NCBI GenBank assembly: GCA_050701635.1
Contig: JBOGDF010000138.1
Span: 1-13,309, forward strand
Length of the DNA stretch: 13,309 bases
DNA from: WHSM01 sp050701635
GTDB lineage: Bacteria; Actinomycetota; Actinomycetes; Mycobacteriales; Micromonosporaceae
Reading direction: 5' to 3'
The notes under the pieces: generated by a model
Seen by the model: the letters and a program-made list of their open reading frames with translations, nothing else
What the model was told of the DNA's origin: nothing
Databases searched by the model: none
Program-made: the position numbers and the translations under genes
Part shown: positions 1-10,584 of the stretch, piece after piece
How the letters are laid out: every line of letters starts with the position of its first letter
Position numbering within the stretch: position 1 is the stretch's first letter

Positions 1-101
1 GTTGTATTCGGACGGTTCTCCAACGCCGCCGGTCGTCGTCTGGCACCTGTCGCAGCCGACTGAAGATCCGCAGGACAGGCCCTAGCCCCGCGGGCCGTGC
101 G
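1..101. other. Left-edge non-assigned segment, possibly the 3' end of a plus-strand gene
   Basis: Plus-strand frame 2 is open from the window edge to a TAG at 82-84 and reads LYSDGSPTPPVVVWHLSQPT followed by EDPQDRP. Frame 1 is open only to a TGA at 61-63. Third-position GC is somewhat better in frame 2, but the stretch is too short to decide. If real, it is the tail of a gene converging on the permease. A small GC hairpin (GGCCC 78-82 pairing with GGGCC 92-96) could serve as a shared terminator. Nothing here identifies a family. Confidence 0.2.
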
Positions 102-1376
<1,275 letters not shown>

Positions 1377-1390
1377 GCCTGCGAACGCTA

Positions 1391-1431
1391 GTCGACCGGC
1401 CCGGGTACGAGGGGAACCCGGGCCGGTCGAC
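1391..1431 (-). terminator. Strong GC hairpin between protease and permease genes
   Basis: Perfect 16-bp arms GTCGACCGGCCCGGGT (1391-1406) and ACCCGGGCCGGTCGAC (1416-1431) enclose a 9-base loop. The hairpin lies 21 bases past the protease stop and 15 bases before the permease GTG. There is no T-tract, which is usual for actinobacterial intrinsic terminators. The most likely role is ending the protease transcript; because it is so close to the permease start, it could also act on permease expression. Confidence 0.8.
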
Positions 1432-1452
1432 CGGCTGCTGTGGCCTGTGGGC

Positions 1453-2697
<1,245 letters not shown>

Positions 2698-2700
2698 ATC

Positions 2701-2720
2701 GTCAACCTCCCCAGGTTGAC
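2701..2720 (-). promoter_or_regulatory. Perfect palindrome enclosing the protease Shine-Dalgarno
   Basis: Arms GTCAACCT (2701-2708) and AGGTTGAC (2713-2720) are perfect reverse complements around a four-base centre. On the minus strand the centre plus the next bases form GGGGAGG, the protease ribosome binding site. The site therefore could be a dimeric repressor operator at the transcript start, or an RNA hairpin that hides the ribosome binding site. The sequence alone does not choose between them. Confidence 0.65.
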
Positions 2721-2724
2721 GCTG

Positions 2725-2754
2725 ACGCTATGTCGCCCCGGGATCGACAGTCAA
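2725..2754 (-). promoter_or_regulatory. Sigma-70-like promoter for the S8 protease
   Basis: On the minus strand, TTGACT (2754-2749) is followed after 18 bases by TAGCGT (2730-2725), close to the TTGACA/TANNNT housekeeping consensus. The predicted transcription start falls at about 2718, inside the palindrome 2701-2720, so the untranslated leader would be only about 20 bases and would consist mainly of that hairpin. Confidence 0.5.
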
Positions 2755-2769
2755 CGATCAATCCGCATT

Positions 2770-2785
2770 CGCGGGAGAACCCGCG
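2770..2785. repeat. Short GC hairpin in the protease/DUF559 intergenic region
   Basis: CGCGGG (2770-2775) and CCCGCG (2780-2785) pair around an AGAA tetraloop. It lies upstream of the protease -35 element and next to the first palindromic repeat. Its role is unknown. The 291-base gap 2698-2988 holds, from left to right, the protease ribosome-binding-site palindrome, its promoter, this hairpin, the palindromic repeat, and about 105 bases of leader for the DUF559 gene with no clear promoter. Confidence 0.45.
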
Positions 2786-2804
2786 GGAGCTGCCCTCTCA
2801 CCCT

Positions 2805-2883
2805 GGAAGCCAAGATCACCGTTTCGGGTACGAATCTGCAGTGTGACTGCACGCCTGGACCTGAAACAGCGATCTCCACTTCC
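2805..2883 (+). repeat. Imperfect palindromic repeat, copy A (~79 bp)
   Basis: The segment begins GGAAGC and ends ACTTCC. Its two 38-base halves are about two-thirds complementary across a three-base centre (best blocks: GGAAG, AGATC, GTTTC, TGCAGT). It also aligns to the reverse complement of 3864-3941, with about 45 of 64 positions identical by hand alignment, including AAGATC, TGCAGT, CACG and GGACC. It therefore looks like one member of a dispersed palindromic (REP/MITE-like) family with no coding capacity. The copies have diverged, so it is not a recent insertion. Confidence 0.65.
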
Positions 2884-2988
2884 GCGGCGATGGGACGCGT
2901 GCGCAGCGTGCAGGTGGTTTGCGAGGTTGTGGGTCTGTTGTGGACAGTGCGCTGGCCGGTGGCGGTCTGCCAGGGGACGCTCCCGGGT

Positions 2989-3899
2989 GTGAATCACGCC
3001 GCGCTGCGACAGCTCATCACCGATAACCACGGAGTGTTCACCCCGGTACACGCCATGGAGTGCGGCTTCTCCCGATACCAGATTCGGGCACGGGTCAGGC
3101 GGGGTGAGTGGCACACCGTGCTGGGTCCGGTGCTGGCGCCGGAGGGCACGAGGATGACGGCGTGGGTCCGCGATGTGGCGGCGCAGCTCGCGACTCCTGG
3201 CGCGGTGTTGTCGGGGCCGTCGGCCGCCCGTCGACACGGCTTCGGCCTGTCCGACATGCGGACCGTGGTAACGGTGCCGGCCGATCGACACCTGCGGCTG
3301 CCCGGCGTGATGTCGTTGCGGGAGCCGCTCGATGCGGGCGACGTGCTGTTCAGCGACGGGGTGCTGCTCACCACCCGGTCCCGCGCCGTCTTCGACTGCG
3401 TCAGGCTGTTGCCCGACGGGACGGCGCAGGGTCTGCTGGACCGCGCTCTGCTGCTGGGTTGGACGACCCCTGCCGAGTTCGCCGTCCGGGTGCGCGGCCA
3501 CGTCGGGAGGCGAGGTGCTCCGCGCTTGGTCCGGCTGCTGCGGTCGGTGTCCGATGGCAGCCGCTCCGTCGCGGAGCGGCAGTTCCTGTCCCTGTTACGC
3601 CGCGCAGGGTGACGGGGTGGCGCGCCAACTACCAGGTGGTGCATCACGCGGAGGTGATAGCGACGGTCGATGTGGCGTTCGTCGCGAGTCGCGTCGCGGT
3701 CGAGATCGACGGTTGGGCGTACCACAGCGACCCGGCACGGTTTCAGGCTGACCGGCGGCGCCAGAACCGCCTGGTCTCCGCTGGATGGACCGTGCTCCGC
3801 TTCACCTGGCACGACCTCACCACCCGCCCCGACGAGGTCATCCACACCCTCCGCTCCGTGCTGCGGGGCAAGATCAGCGATTCCGGTCCCGACGTGTAG
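2989..3899 (+). pseudogene. AbiEi-type wHTH / DUF559 domain protein, frameshifted
   Basis: The gene is readable in two frames. From GTG 2989 (AGGGGA 11 bases upstream), 207 residues run to TGA 3610-3612. From 3609 another frame adds 96 residues to TAG 3899. Joined, this makes about 303 residues, normal for a common actinobacterial family: an N-terminal AbiEi-antitoxin-like winged-helix segment (about 1-50, LRQLITDNHGVFTPVHAMEC, then the RRGEW wing), a middle region, and a C-terminal DUF559 domain of the PD-(D/E)XK/Vsr-like fold. DUF559 marks are VDVAF, VAVEIDGWAYHS, RRRQNRL and GWTVLRFTWHDL. The break is at GCAGGGTGACG: one extra G would read Ala-Gly-Val-Thr-Gly-Trp straight through, so a one-base deletion in a G-run, or a sequencing error, is likely. 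Nuclease-type residues remain intact. No partner toxin gene is adjacent, so an antitoxin role is unsupported. It is flanked by two palindromic repeats. Confidence 0.85.
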
Positions 3900-3941
3900 C
3901 CAGACTGCACATGTCGACCTGAGATCGCGATCTTCGCTTCC
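3864..3941 (-). repeat. Imperfect palindromic repeat, copy B (~78 bp)
   Basis: Read on the minus strand it starts GGAAGCGAAGATCGCGATCT and is itself a palindrome: AAGATCAGCGATTCCGGTC on the left pairs with GACCTGAGATCGCGATCTT on the right with few mismatches. It is the inverted counterpart of 2805-2883. It contains the last ten codons and stop of the DUF559 gene. It lies between two converging genes (DUF559 and glgB), so it could also act as a two-way terminator. Confidence 0.7.
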
Positions 3942-3953
3942 ACGGTGACCAGC

Positions 3954-3980
3954 GACGGCGCGGACGGCGCGGACGGCGCG
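3954..3980. repeat. 9-bp tandem repeat, three copies
   Basis: GACGGCGCG is repeated three times without mismatch, 3 bases beyond the glgB stop. It is non-coding in any supported frame. Replication slippage is the simplest explanation. Confidence 0.8.
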
Positions 3981-3983
3981 GGG

Positions 3984-6158
3984 TCAGGCGGGTTTTAGCC
4001 AGAGCACGGTGAGGGGGGGCAGGGTGAGGGTGGCGGAGGTGGGGAGGTGGTGGAGCGGCTCGTCGACTGCGGTCACCTCGGCGGGGGTGGGGTGGCCGGA
4101 GCCGCCGTACGTGGTCGCGTCGGAGTTGAGCAACTCGACCCAGCGGCCCGCCCGGGGGAGCCCCACCCGGTACTCGGGATAGGACGCGCCGGACAGGTTG
4201 GCGACGCAGGCGAGCGGCGTGCCCTGCTCGTCGTACCGCAGGAAGGAGTAGACGTTGGAGGTCGCGTCGTCCGGCTCGATCCAGCCGAAGCCGCCCGGCT
4301 CGGTGTCCCGTGACCAGAGCGCCGGGTGCTCCCGGTAGAGCCGGTTCAGCGCGGCGACGTAGCGCTGTACGCCGGCGTGCCCGGGATCGTCCAGAGTGGA
4401 CCACACCAGGCCGTGTTCCTCGCTCCACTCCGACGGCTGGGCGTACTCGCAGCCGGAGAACAGCAGCTGCTTGCCGGGGTGCGCCCACATGTAGCCGAGC
4501 AGCGCCCGTACGTTGGCCAGCTTCTCGGCCGCCGACGGGCCAGGCATCTTGCCGAACAGTGAGCCCTTGCCGTGCACCACCTCGTCGTGGCTGATCGGGA
4601 GCGCGAAATTCTCGCTCCACGCGTACGTCAGCGCAAAGGTCAACTGGTTGTGGTGGTGCTGGCGGTGGATCGGATCCTGGGCGAAGTAGCCCAGGGTGTC
4701 GTGCATCCAGCCCATGTTCCACTTGAAGCCGAAGCCGAGCCCGCCGTCGGCCACCGAGCGCGACACTCCCGGCCACGCGGTCGACTCCTCGGCGATCATC
4801 ATCGCGCCGGGGTGCAGCCGGTAGACCGCGGCGTTGGTCTGCTGCAGGAACGCCACCGCCTCGAGATTCTCCCGGCCGCCGTACTCGTTGGGTAGCCACT
4901 CGCCCGGGGCGCGGGAGTAGTCCAGGTAGAGCATCGAGGCGACGGCGTCGACCCGCAGCCCGTCGATGTGGTACTCCTCCAGCCAGTACAGCGCGTTGGC
5001 GAGCAGGAAGTTGCGGACCTCCGGGCGGCCGTAGTGGAACACGTACGTGCCCCAGTCGGGCTGCTCGCCGCGGCGCGGGTCGGGGTGTTCGTAGAGCGGG
5101 GTGCCGTCGAAGCGGCCGAGCGCCCACTCGTCGCGCGGGAAGTGCGCCGGCACCCAGTCCAGGATCACCCCGATGCCGGCGGCGTGCAGCGCGTCGACCA
5201 GGTGGCGGAAGTCGTCCGGCTCCCCGAACCGCGAGGTCGGCGCGTAGTACGAGGTGACCTGGTAACCCCAGGACCCGCCGTACGGGTGTTCGGCCACGGG
5301 CAGCAGCTCGACGTGCGTGAACCCGAGCTCGACCACGTAGTCGACCAGCTCGCGCGCCAGGTCGCGATAGGACAGTCCGGGCCGCCAGGAGGCGAGGTGC
5401 ACCTCGTAGATCGACATCGGCTCGGCGTGCCAGCGCCGCTCGGCACGCGCGGTCATCCAGTCACGGTCGGCCCACTCGTACCGGGACTGATAGACCTTGG
5501 AAGCAGTCCCCGGGGGTACGTCGGCCGCGGCGGCGAGCGGGTCGGCCTTGTCCCGCCACACCCCGTCCGGCCCCTGGATCCGGTAGCGGTAGTGGGTGCC
5601 CGGCGCGGCATCCGGCACGAAGATCTCCCATACCCCGCTGGCGCCCAGCGAGCGCATCGGCCAGCCGTCCTCGGCCCCCCAGCCGATGAAGTCGCCGATC
5701 ACGCGTACCGCTGTGGCGTTGGGTGCCCAGACGGCGAAGCTGACCCCGGCGACCGGCCCGCGCGGCGTGTCGTACGACCGGGGGTTCGCCCCCAGCACGG
5801 TCCACAGCCGCTCGTGCCGGCCCTCGGCGATCAGGTGCAGGTCCAGCTCGCCGATCGACGGCAGCCACCGGTAAGGGTCGTCCACCACCCGGGTGCCGAA
5901 CCCGTTGGTCACCTCGATCCGGTAGTCCGACGGCGGCCCGGGCAGCGCCACTTCGAACACGCCGTGGTGTACGTGGCGCATCGGATGCCGTACGTCGTCG
6001 GCGTCGACCAGGCTGACCTTCTCCGCACCGCGCCGCAGGGTGCGTACCACGGTGCGGTCGCCGTCGGGATGCGCACCGAGCACCGCATGGGGGTTGCTGT
6101 GGTTGCCGGACACCAGCAGCTGCAGGGTTTCCTCGCTCACGGTCACCGGCGGCACCAT
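3984..6158 (-). CDS. glgB: 1,4-alpha-glucan branching enzyme
   Basis: This GH13 enzyme transfers an oligoglucan onto the 6-hydroxyl of a glucan chain, making alpha-1,6 branches; here it probably finishes the polymer built by GlgE. The 724 residues match the usual length of long-form GlgB. Order: N1 domain about 10-118 (GNHSNPHAVLGAHP), CBM48-type N2 about 135-225 (VSFAVWAPNATAVRVIGDF), catalytic barrel about 245-610, and C-terminal beta domain to 724. Active-site residues are the nucleophile Asp404 (DGLRVDAV), the acid/base Glu in IAEES (457/458) and Asp525 (PISHDEVVHGKGS). The ATG at 6158 sits one base after AGGAGG, which is too close. GTG at codon 2 or codon 5 may be the true start, removing only a few residues. 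The gene lies 72 bases downstream of tetR on the same strand and is separated from glgE-treS-mak by the rhodanese and tetR genes. Confidence 0.97.
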   Translation of the reverse strand: MVPPVTVSEETLQLLVSGNHSNPHAVLGAHPDGDRTVVRTLRRGAEKVSLVDADDVRHPMRHVHHGVFEVALPGPPSDYRIEVTNGFGTRVVDDPYRWLPSIGELDLHLIAEGRHERLWTVLGANPRSYDTPRGPVAGVSFAVWAPNATAVRVIGDFIGWGAEDGWPMRSLGASGVWEIFVPDAAPGTHYRYRIQGPDGVWRDKADPLAAAADVPPGTASKVYQSRYEWADRDWMTARAERRWHAEPMSIYEVHLASWRPGLSYRDLARELVDYVVELGFTHVELLPVAEHPYGGSWGYQVTSYYAPTSRFGEPDDFRHLVDALHAAGIGVILDWVPAHFPRDEWALGRFDGTPLYEHPDPRRGEQPDWGTYVFHYGRPEVRNFLLANALYWLEEYHIDGLRVDAVASMLYLDYSRAPGEWLPNEYGGRENLEAVAFLQQTNAAVYRLHPGAMMIAEESTAWPGVSRSVADGGLGFGFKWNMGWMHDTLGYFAQDPIHRQHHHNQLTFALTYAWSENFALPISHDEVVHGKGSLFGKMPGPSAAEKLANVRALLGYMWAHPGKQLLFSGCEYAQPSEWSEEHGLVWSTLDDPGHAGVQRYVAALNRLYREHPALWSRDTEPGGFGWIEPDDATSNVYSFLRYDEQGTPLACVANLSGASYPEYRVGLPRAGRWVELLNSDATTYGGSGHPTPAEVTAVDEPLHHLPTSATLTLPPLTVLWLKPA

Positions 6159-6230
6159 ACCTCCTGGGCGTTGCGGGGTTCGTACCGAATCGCACCACAG
6201 CTGATCCGACCTCGCGTATCGGGACCAGGC

Positions 6231-6824
6231 TCACCTGTTGAGCAGGCGGTCGAGCAGCGTATCCAGGCCGGCCCGGATCCGCTCGAACGTGAACCCGTTC
6301 TCGGTGAGCGCCCGGTTCAGGTCGGAGCCGAGCGGCGCCAGCAGCGCGTGAGCGGTGTACTCGGCGTCCAGCTCGGGGTCGATCTCGGCGAGCAGCACGC
6401 TCACGTGCAGCCGCAGGAAATGGTACGACCCGACCTGGTAGCGCGCACCCGGTCGCGCCGTCTCGGACAGGTGCACCAGCTGCAGGTTGCGTTCCAGCAG
6501 GTCCAGGTACGCGGTGAAGAAGGCCCGCAGTCGGGCCGCCCCGGGCGCGCCCGGCCCGAGCGGCGGGGGACCCTCCAGGATCGCGGCCTGCAGGTCGCGT
6601 TCCCGCTCGTCGAGCAGCGCGGAGGCGAGCCCCGCCTTGCTGCCGAAGCGCCGGAACAGCGTGCCCTTGCCGACCCCGGCCTCGCCCGCGATCGCATCCA
6701 GCGACACGCCGTCAACGCCGTCGCGGGCGAACAACCGGTCGGTGGCGTCGAGGATGCGTCGCCGGTTGCGGGCGGCGTCCGCCCGTTCCCGCAGCGGTGC
6801 GCCGATCGTCGGCAGCTCAGGCAT
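6231..6824 (-). CDS. TetR-family transcriptional regulator
   Basis: A 197-residue one-component repressor. The N-terminal DNA-binding domain covers about 18-66: RRRILDATDRLFARDGVDGV, then SLDAIAGEAGVGKGTLFRRF (the helix-turn-helix, 41-60) and GSKAGLASALL. The ligand domain (about 80-197) is helical, with a TetR C-terminal layout whose ligand is unknown. The ATG at 6824 is chosen over an upstream ATG at 6920 because the domain then starts at the usual distance, and because the longer version would run through operator-like sites. There is no Shine-Dalgarno; TAAGCT lies 5 bases before the ATG, which suggests a leaderless transcript. The gene is divergent from the rhodanese, with two palindromes between them, which fits autoregulation and control of the rhodanese. 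glgB follows 72 bases downstream and could be cotranscribed. Confidence 0.93.
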   Translation of the reverse strand: MPELPTIGAPLRERADAARNRRRILDATDRLFARDGVDGVSLDAIAGEAGVGKGTLFRRFGSKAGLASALLDERERDLQAAILEGPPPLGPGAPGAARLRAFFTAYLDLLERNLQLVHLSETARPGARYQVGSYHFLRLHVSVLLAEIDPELDAEYTAHALLAPLGSDLNRALTENGFTFERIRAGLDTLLDRLLNR

Positions 6825-6829
6825 GAGCC

Positions 6830-6835
6830 AGCTTA
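6830..6835 (-). promoter_or_regulatory. Candidate -10 element for a leaderless tetR transcript
   Basis: TAAGCT on the minus strand fits TANNNT and ends 5 bases before the tetR ATG. With no ribosome binding site present, transcription may start at the A of the ATG. Leaderless mRNAs of this layout are common in actinobacteria. No convincing -35 element was found. Confidence 0.35.
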
Positions 6836-6890
6836 AACACGTCCGGGGGTACGAGACCGCCGCCACATTCCGCCGGCGTACCTGGTTATC

Positions 6891-6904
6891 CGGACTGTGG
6901 TCCG
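6891..6904. promoter_or_regulatory. Operator-like palindrome 1 (tetR/rhodanese intergenic)
   Basis: CGGAC (6891-6895) and GTCCG (6900-6904) form an inverted repeat around TGTG. The core GGACT-GT-GGTCC has the same geometry as the second site, and both are preceded by CC. The likely binder is the adjacent TetR regulator, by inference. Confidence 0.55.
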
Positions 6905-6924
6905 CTACCGTCGATGCCATAACC

Positions 6925-6936
6925 GGACTCTAGTCC
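6925..6936. promoter_or_regulatory. Operator-like palindrome 2 (tetR/rhodanese intergenic)
   Basis: GGACT (6925-6929) and AGTCC (6932-6936) flank CT. It matches palindrome 1 in core and spacing, and the centres are 33 bp apart, about three helical turns, so two dimers could bind the same DNA face. It ends 8 bases before the rhodanese Shine-Dalgarno, so occupancy should block rhodanese transcription. Confidence 0.55.
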
Positions 6937-6955
6937 ATTTACTCAGGAGGTCCCA

Positions 6956-7297
6956 GTGGTTTCCCTCATCACCCGTGATGAACTGCAGGTCGCGATCGAC
7001 GCCGGCGAGGTCACCGTGGTGGACGCGCTCGGCGGCGACTACTACGCCCAGCAGCACCTGCCCGGGGCGATCGCGTTGACGCCCAGCGACGACGCGGCGG
7101 CGCTGGCCGGGAGCCTGCTCCCGGACAAGAACGCGGCGATCGTGACGTACTGCGCCAACGCCGCGTGCCCGAACAGCGACCAGGTGGGCAGCAAGCTGAT
7201 CTCGCTCGGCTACACCAACGTCCGTAAGTACCGTGACGGCATCGAGGACTGGGTGGCCGCCGGCCTCCCGGTCGAGGCCGGCGCCCCGGTCGCCTGA
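6956..7297 (+). CDS. Single-domain rhodanese-like protein
   Basis: A 113-residue cytosolic rhodanese homologous domain, the full length of a single-domain sulfurtransferase. Family features are DALGGDYYAQQHLPGAI (23-39; the usual position is D-x-R/x-x-x-Y-x-x-x-HIPGA), the active-site loop after IVTYC with Cys66 as the expected persulfide nucleophile, and the closing GYTNVRKYRDGIEDWVAAGL (85-104). The six-residue loop is CANAAC, ending in Cys71 rather than the Arg of classical thiosulfate sulfurtransferases, so substrate preference is uncertain. GTG 6956 is well supported by AGGAGG (6945-6950) five bases upstream. It is divergent from tetR and convergent with mak. The twin palindromes immediately upstream suggest repression by the TetR protein. 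A role in sulfur or redox handling is a guess from the family only. Confidence 0.92.
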   Translation: MVSLITRDELQVAIDAGEVTVVDALGGDYYAQQHLPGAIALTPSDDAAALAGSLLPDKNAAIVTYCANAACPNSDQVGSKLISLGYTNVRKYRDGIEDWVAAGLPVEAGAPVA

Positions 7298-7322
7298 GGT
7301 CGTCTGCGGCTCGCAAGATCGA

Positions 7323-7370
7323 CTTCCCGTGGGGGCATTCACGCCAGGCGGGTCTGTCCCCCACGGGAGG
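7323..7370. terminator. Bidirectional terminator between convergent rhodanese and mak genes
   Basis: CCCGTGGGGG (7326-7335) pairs perfectly with CCCCCACGGG (7358-7367), and the stem extends to 7323/7370 with a wobble pair. The 22-base loop has a small inner GCC/GGC pairing. It lies 25 bases past the rhodanese stop and 12 bases past the mak stop, the expected place for a shared terminator. Confidence 0.8.
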
Positions 7371-7382
7371 TTAATCAAGAAA

Positions 7383-8812
7383 TCAGGTGAGGGCGGTGGC
7401 GAGGGAGCGGAGGGGAATGGGGAGCCACTGGGGCCGGTTGCGGGACTCGTACACGGTTTCGTAGACGGCTTTGTCCAGCTCGTACGCGCGGAGCAGGGTG
7501 GCCTCGTCGCGCGGGTCGGCCCCGGCGGCGTTGGCGTACCCGGCGCAGAACGCGTCGCGGTTGCGGGTGATCCACTCCTGGGTACGGAACTGCAGCTGCC
7601 GGTCGTGGTCGTCGGGGTGCGCCGCCTGTTCCTCGGCGAGCAGCAGGTGGCCGGCGGCGTAGTCGTACGAGCGGAGCATCCCGGCCACGTCCCGCAGCGG
7701 CGAGTCGGGGCGTACCCGCTCAGACATGGGTTTGATCGGTTCGCCTTCGAAGTCGATCAAGAGCCAGGTGATGGGGGTACGCAGCACCTGCCCCAGGTGC
7801 AGGTCGCCGTGGATCCGCTGGGTGGGCACCGGCGCCACCACCTCCGACACGGCGGCGTACGCCTCCAGCAGCGCGTTCTCGTACGGCTCCAGCTCCGGCA
7901 CCACCCGGATCGCCGACTCCAGCCGGGTACGCATCTGCGCCGCCAGGGACGCCAGCCCGTCGGCGCCGAGGGTGCCGGTGCCGCACTGCCGGGCCAGGTC
8001 GGCGTGCACTTCCGCGACGGCTTCGCCCAGCCGGTGCGACTCGGCCGCGAAGTCGCCGCCCACCTCGTCGGCGCGCAGATCCTGCTCGGCCATCAGATCC
8101 CGTACGCTCGCGGTCGCCATCGACCAGCCGTCGGCGGAGTTGTCCGCGTACGCCGAGAGCATCGCGTAGCTGACCGGCTCACCGTCCAGCACGCCCTCGA
8201 TCGCGCCCAGCAGCCGCGCGACGTGCGGATTCTCCGCGGCCGAGAGTGCGCGGTTGATCTCCAGATCCGGATTGCGCCCCGGCTGCACCCGGCGGAACAC
8301 CTTGAGGATCGCGGTCTCGTCGTACACCACGCTGGTGTTGCTCTGCTCGCTGTCGATCACCCGGCTGGGCAGGTGGTCGGCGTCGGGCAGCTCCGCACCC
8401 GGCTCCGCGGCGAACGCCAGCGCGCCGTCGGCGACCGTCAGCGGCAGCCCCATCGCCTGCACCAGGTAGTGCGCGAAGGCGTCGTCCCAGAGCGCGTCGT
8501 AGACGATCCAGCCATCGGGCAGTACGCCGACCTTCACGTGCTCCAGCTTCTCCGGCAGCTCGCGCGCGTACCCCAGGAAGATCTGGTAACGCTCGTTCTC
8601 ACCACTGTCCAGATAGGACACCTCGGCGATCGCGTGAGCCAGGTCGTAGTCGGGCCACGGGAACAGCGAGACGCCGAGCTCCTGGATCACCTCGACGGAG
8701 GCGATCTCGCGGCCCTTGCCGGCGAACCAGCGCTGCTCCGGCAGCCAGGGAGCGAGCGCGTCGCTCAGCCAGCCGAGCCATTCAGCACGGTCGGTCGGGC
8801 GGGGGTGCTCGT

Positions 8813-8816
<4 letters not shown>
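7383..8816 (-). CDS. mak: Maltokinase (ATP:maltose 1-phosphotransferase)
   Basis: Phosphorylates maltose to maltose-1-phosphate, the GlgE donor; also known as Pep2. The 477 residues begin with the maltokinase N-terminal cap (APWLPEQRWFAGKG, 22-35). An aminoglycoside-phosphotransferase-like kinase fold follows: SNTSVVYDETAILKVFRRV (159-177, probable ATP-contacting Lys172), the catalytic loop IHGDLHLGQVL (335-345, Asp338), and the metal-binding LLIDFEGEP (352-360, Asp355). The end PQWLPIPLRSL is typical of the family. The GTG start at 8816 overlaps the treS stop by four bases (GTGA), so translation is probably coupled. The same frame stays open upstream to 9287, but that part lies inside treS and has arginine/proline-rich shadow composition. 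TreS and Mak are known to form a complex in mycobacteria, which fits the adjacency. It is the last gene of the operon, followed by a hairpin terminator. Confidence 0.95.
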
Positions 8817-10576
<1,760 letters not shown>

Positions 10577-10584
10577 GTGCGACC

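Noticed and set aside
2989..3899. Type IV toxin-antitoxin system based on the AbiEi-like N-terminal domain
   Set aside because: There is no nucleotidyltransferase toxin (AbiEii-type) next to it, and this two-domain wHTH/DUF559 family is widespread as solitary genes.
4968..6836. 622-codon plus-strand frame opposite glgB and tetR
   Set aside because: It is antisense to two clear genes, with no domain signatures and shadow composition.
6825..6920. Upstream ATG for tetR at 6920
   Set aside because: It has no ribosome binding site and would put coding sequence through the operator-like palindrome at 6891-6904. ATG 6824 gives the usual TetR N-terminus.
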